Virus record (IMG/VR): IMGVR_UViG_3300010158_000067
Coordinates: 1-63,990 of that record
Source of the DNA: a virus
Direction: 5' to 3' (one strand)
Length of the DNA stretch: 63,990 bases
The notes beneath the pieces are model-generated. The model was not told the DNA's origin. It did not search any database and saw only the letters and a list, made by a program, of their open reading frames with translations. A program made the position numbers and the translations under genes. Positions 63,171 to 63,990 of this stretch are shown piece after piece (within the stretch, counting starts at the first letter, position 1; each line of letters begins with the position of its first letter).

Positions 63171-63224
63171 ATCTTTTGATTAGTGCTGCACCTAGCACCA
63201 TGAGACATAGTAAGATGTTCATTT
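63171..63224 (-). CDS. Tiny hydrophobic peptide, 17 aa
   Basis: MNILLCLMVLGAALIKR. Hydrophobic with a basic end. It lies just upstream of the 54-aa gene's promoter and downstream of a perfect hairpin at 63239-63258. Confidence 0.35.
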
Positions 63225-63238
63225 TAAGGAAGTTAGGG

Positions 63239-63258
63239 AGAGGCTCGCAAGAGCCTCT
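63239..63258 (-). terminator. Hairpin AGAGGCTC/GAGCCTCT
   Basis: AGAGGCTC-GCAA-GAGCCTCT, eight-bp stem, after the 81-aa gene. No T run. Confidence 0.5.
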
Positions 63259-63275
63259 CTCTCAGCTACTTAAGA

Positions 63276-63521
63276 CTACTTGGTTTCCTTTTCCAGAGCT
63301 TCAGCCAACGCGCATAACACGTTGTCTGAGAACGATTTACCTCCTCGCTTAGAAGCAAGAGTGAGGAACTTGGCGAGGTCATTGAGCGCTTCAGGTTTAC
63401 CTCTGTGCAGATCGGCAATTGTCAATCTCATTTCCTCTTGAAGGCAATTGTCTTTTGCCCACTGCGCGAAGTTGGTGGAGTTGAACATGTTCTCTAATGC
63501 GTTTGCGAAGATCGTCTGCAT
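63276..63521 (-). CDS. Hypothetical protein, 81 aa
   Basis: Helical, with FAQWAKDNCLQEEMRLTIADLHRGKPEALNDLAKFLTLASKRGGKSFSDNV. Family not recognised. Promoter TTGTTT-N16-TATTCT, then six bases to ATG. Confidence 0.6.
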   Translation of the reverse strand: MQTIFANALENMFNSTNFAQWAKDNCLQEEMRLTIADLHRGKPEALNDLAKFLTLASKRGGKSFSDNVLCALAEALEKETK

Positions 63522-63527
63522 GAGTAA

Positions 63528-63555
63528 AGAATAGTTTATTTGATTTGAGAAACAA
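63528..63555 (-). promoter_or_regulatory. Sigma70-type promoter for the 81-aa gene
   Basis: On the minus strand TTGTTT, 16 bases, TATTCT, then six bases to the ATG at 63521. Confidence 0.6.
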
Positions 63556-63570
63556 GCTTTTTTTTCTGCT

Positions 63571-63810
63571 TTACAGCATTTCCTCCGTTTCGGTTACTGT
63601 GCGGGTGATCTTGAACACGCCCACCTTTTCTGTTGGCACATCGAAGATTTCATGCATCGTGTGCTTGTAAGCGTAATGCCTGAAACGATTTGGAGTGCGA
63701 GTCTTTTCGAGCACCAAACCAGCGGGAATGATAAGGTCGCCGCCGTAGTGCTCGCCCGCGTTGTGGGCTTCGGTCAGTCTGTGCTCGTAGCGTGTCGTTG
63801 TCGTTGTCAT
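63571..63810 (-). CDS. Hypothetical protein, 79 aa
   Basis: Start at 63810 (MTTTTTRYEHRLTEAHNAGEHYGGDLIIPAGL), six bases after TATCTT with TTGCAC 16 bases before. Beta-rich C-terminal half. Longer ORFs run into repeats. Family not recognised. Confidence 0.55.
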   Translation of the reverse strand: MTTTTTRYEHRLTEAHNAGEHYGGDLIIPAGLVLEKTRTPNRFRHYAYKHTMHEIFDVPTEKVGVFKITRTVTETEEML

Positions 63811-63963
63811 GAGAGGAAGATACCACATTGAGAGCGTAGTGCAACATCTTTTTTGTGTTTTTATTGTTTTTTTTTGAGCGCTTGTGCGCATGGCGTGTCA
63901 ACAACAATTTCCATGCCAAACCAAAAAGTTTTTTGATGCGTATACGCTATGCGCATAGTGCAT

Positions 63964-63990
63964 CCCCCCCCCCCCCCCCCCCCGGGGGGG
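63964..63990. other. C20G7 homopolymer at the window end
   Basis: Twenty C followed by seven G with no genic context. It follows a CATGCCAAACC-type repeat and lies where another palindrome would be expected. Probably a contig-end or library artefact; a true terminal structure is less likely. Confidence 0.7.

Overview
The window looks like part of a tailed, siphovirus-type phage (or prophage) genome, probably infecting a bacterium of the Planctomycetes-Verrucomicrobia group. The phage call rests on a lambda-like tail-tip block (homologues of gpL, gpK, gpI and gpJ), tail-fibre-like proteins, a GH46-type lysin, holin and spanin candidates, ThyX and dCMP deaminase, many small overlapping genes and several tRNAs. 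The host guess is inference. It rests on a DUF1501 protein (a family abundant in that group), near-absence of Shine-Dalgarno sequences and many apparently leaderless genes. No capsid, portal, terminase or DNA polymerase gene was recognised, so the genome is incomplete here.

Layout. 1-6.9 kb (minus strand): tail-fibre/adhesin genes, the first cut by the window edge. 6.9-11.6 kb (plus): a putative DNA-binding protein, two glycosyltransferase genes, a possible strand-annealing protein and an acetyltransferase. 11.6-22.2 kb (minus): the tail-tip block, with a 2605-residue J-like protein and two gpI paralogues. 22.2-25.1 kb (plus): PD-(D/E)XK nuclease, GMP-reductase-like enzyme and lysin. 25.1-28.5 kb: an RNA cluster with a CAT-anticodon tRNA, a free-standing endonuclease, an unassigned structured RNA candidate, a tmRNA with an unusually long tag, tRNA-Tyr, the DUF1501 gene, tRNA-Asn and tRNA-Thr. 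28.5-50.3 kb (plus): a dense set of early/accessory genes covering nucleotide metabolism, lysis, sugar chemistry, an ECF-like sigma factor, a MoxR ATPase with a VWA partner, and two tandem clusters of a small paralogous family.

From about 51 kb the composition shifts from AT-rich to clearly GC-richer and coding moves to the minus strand. An AT-hook protein and a RuvB-like ATPase on the plus strand come first. After them lies a run of small minus-strand genes, tRNA-Arg, tRNA-Lys, a tRNA-Leu(TAA) interrupted by a group I intron with an HNH endonuclease gene, and tRNA-Met. Between these genes lie 16 copies of a 16-bp palindrome of the form CCAGGGG-N2-4-CCTGG, generally flanked by terminator-like hairpins and followed by a sigma70-type promoter that leads almost directly into an ATG. 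The window ends in a C20G7 homopolymer that is probably an assembly or library artefact.

Genes work as monocistronic or two-to-three-gene units. Neighbours commonly overlap by ATGA or are joined by TAATATG (stop, one base, start), which points to translational coupling. Promoters of the TTGACA-N17-TATAAT type place the expected transcription start at or next to the start codon throughout the window.
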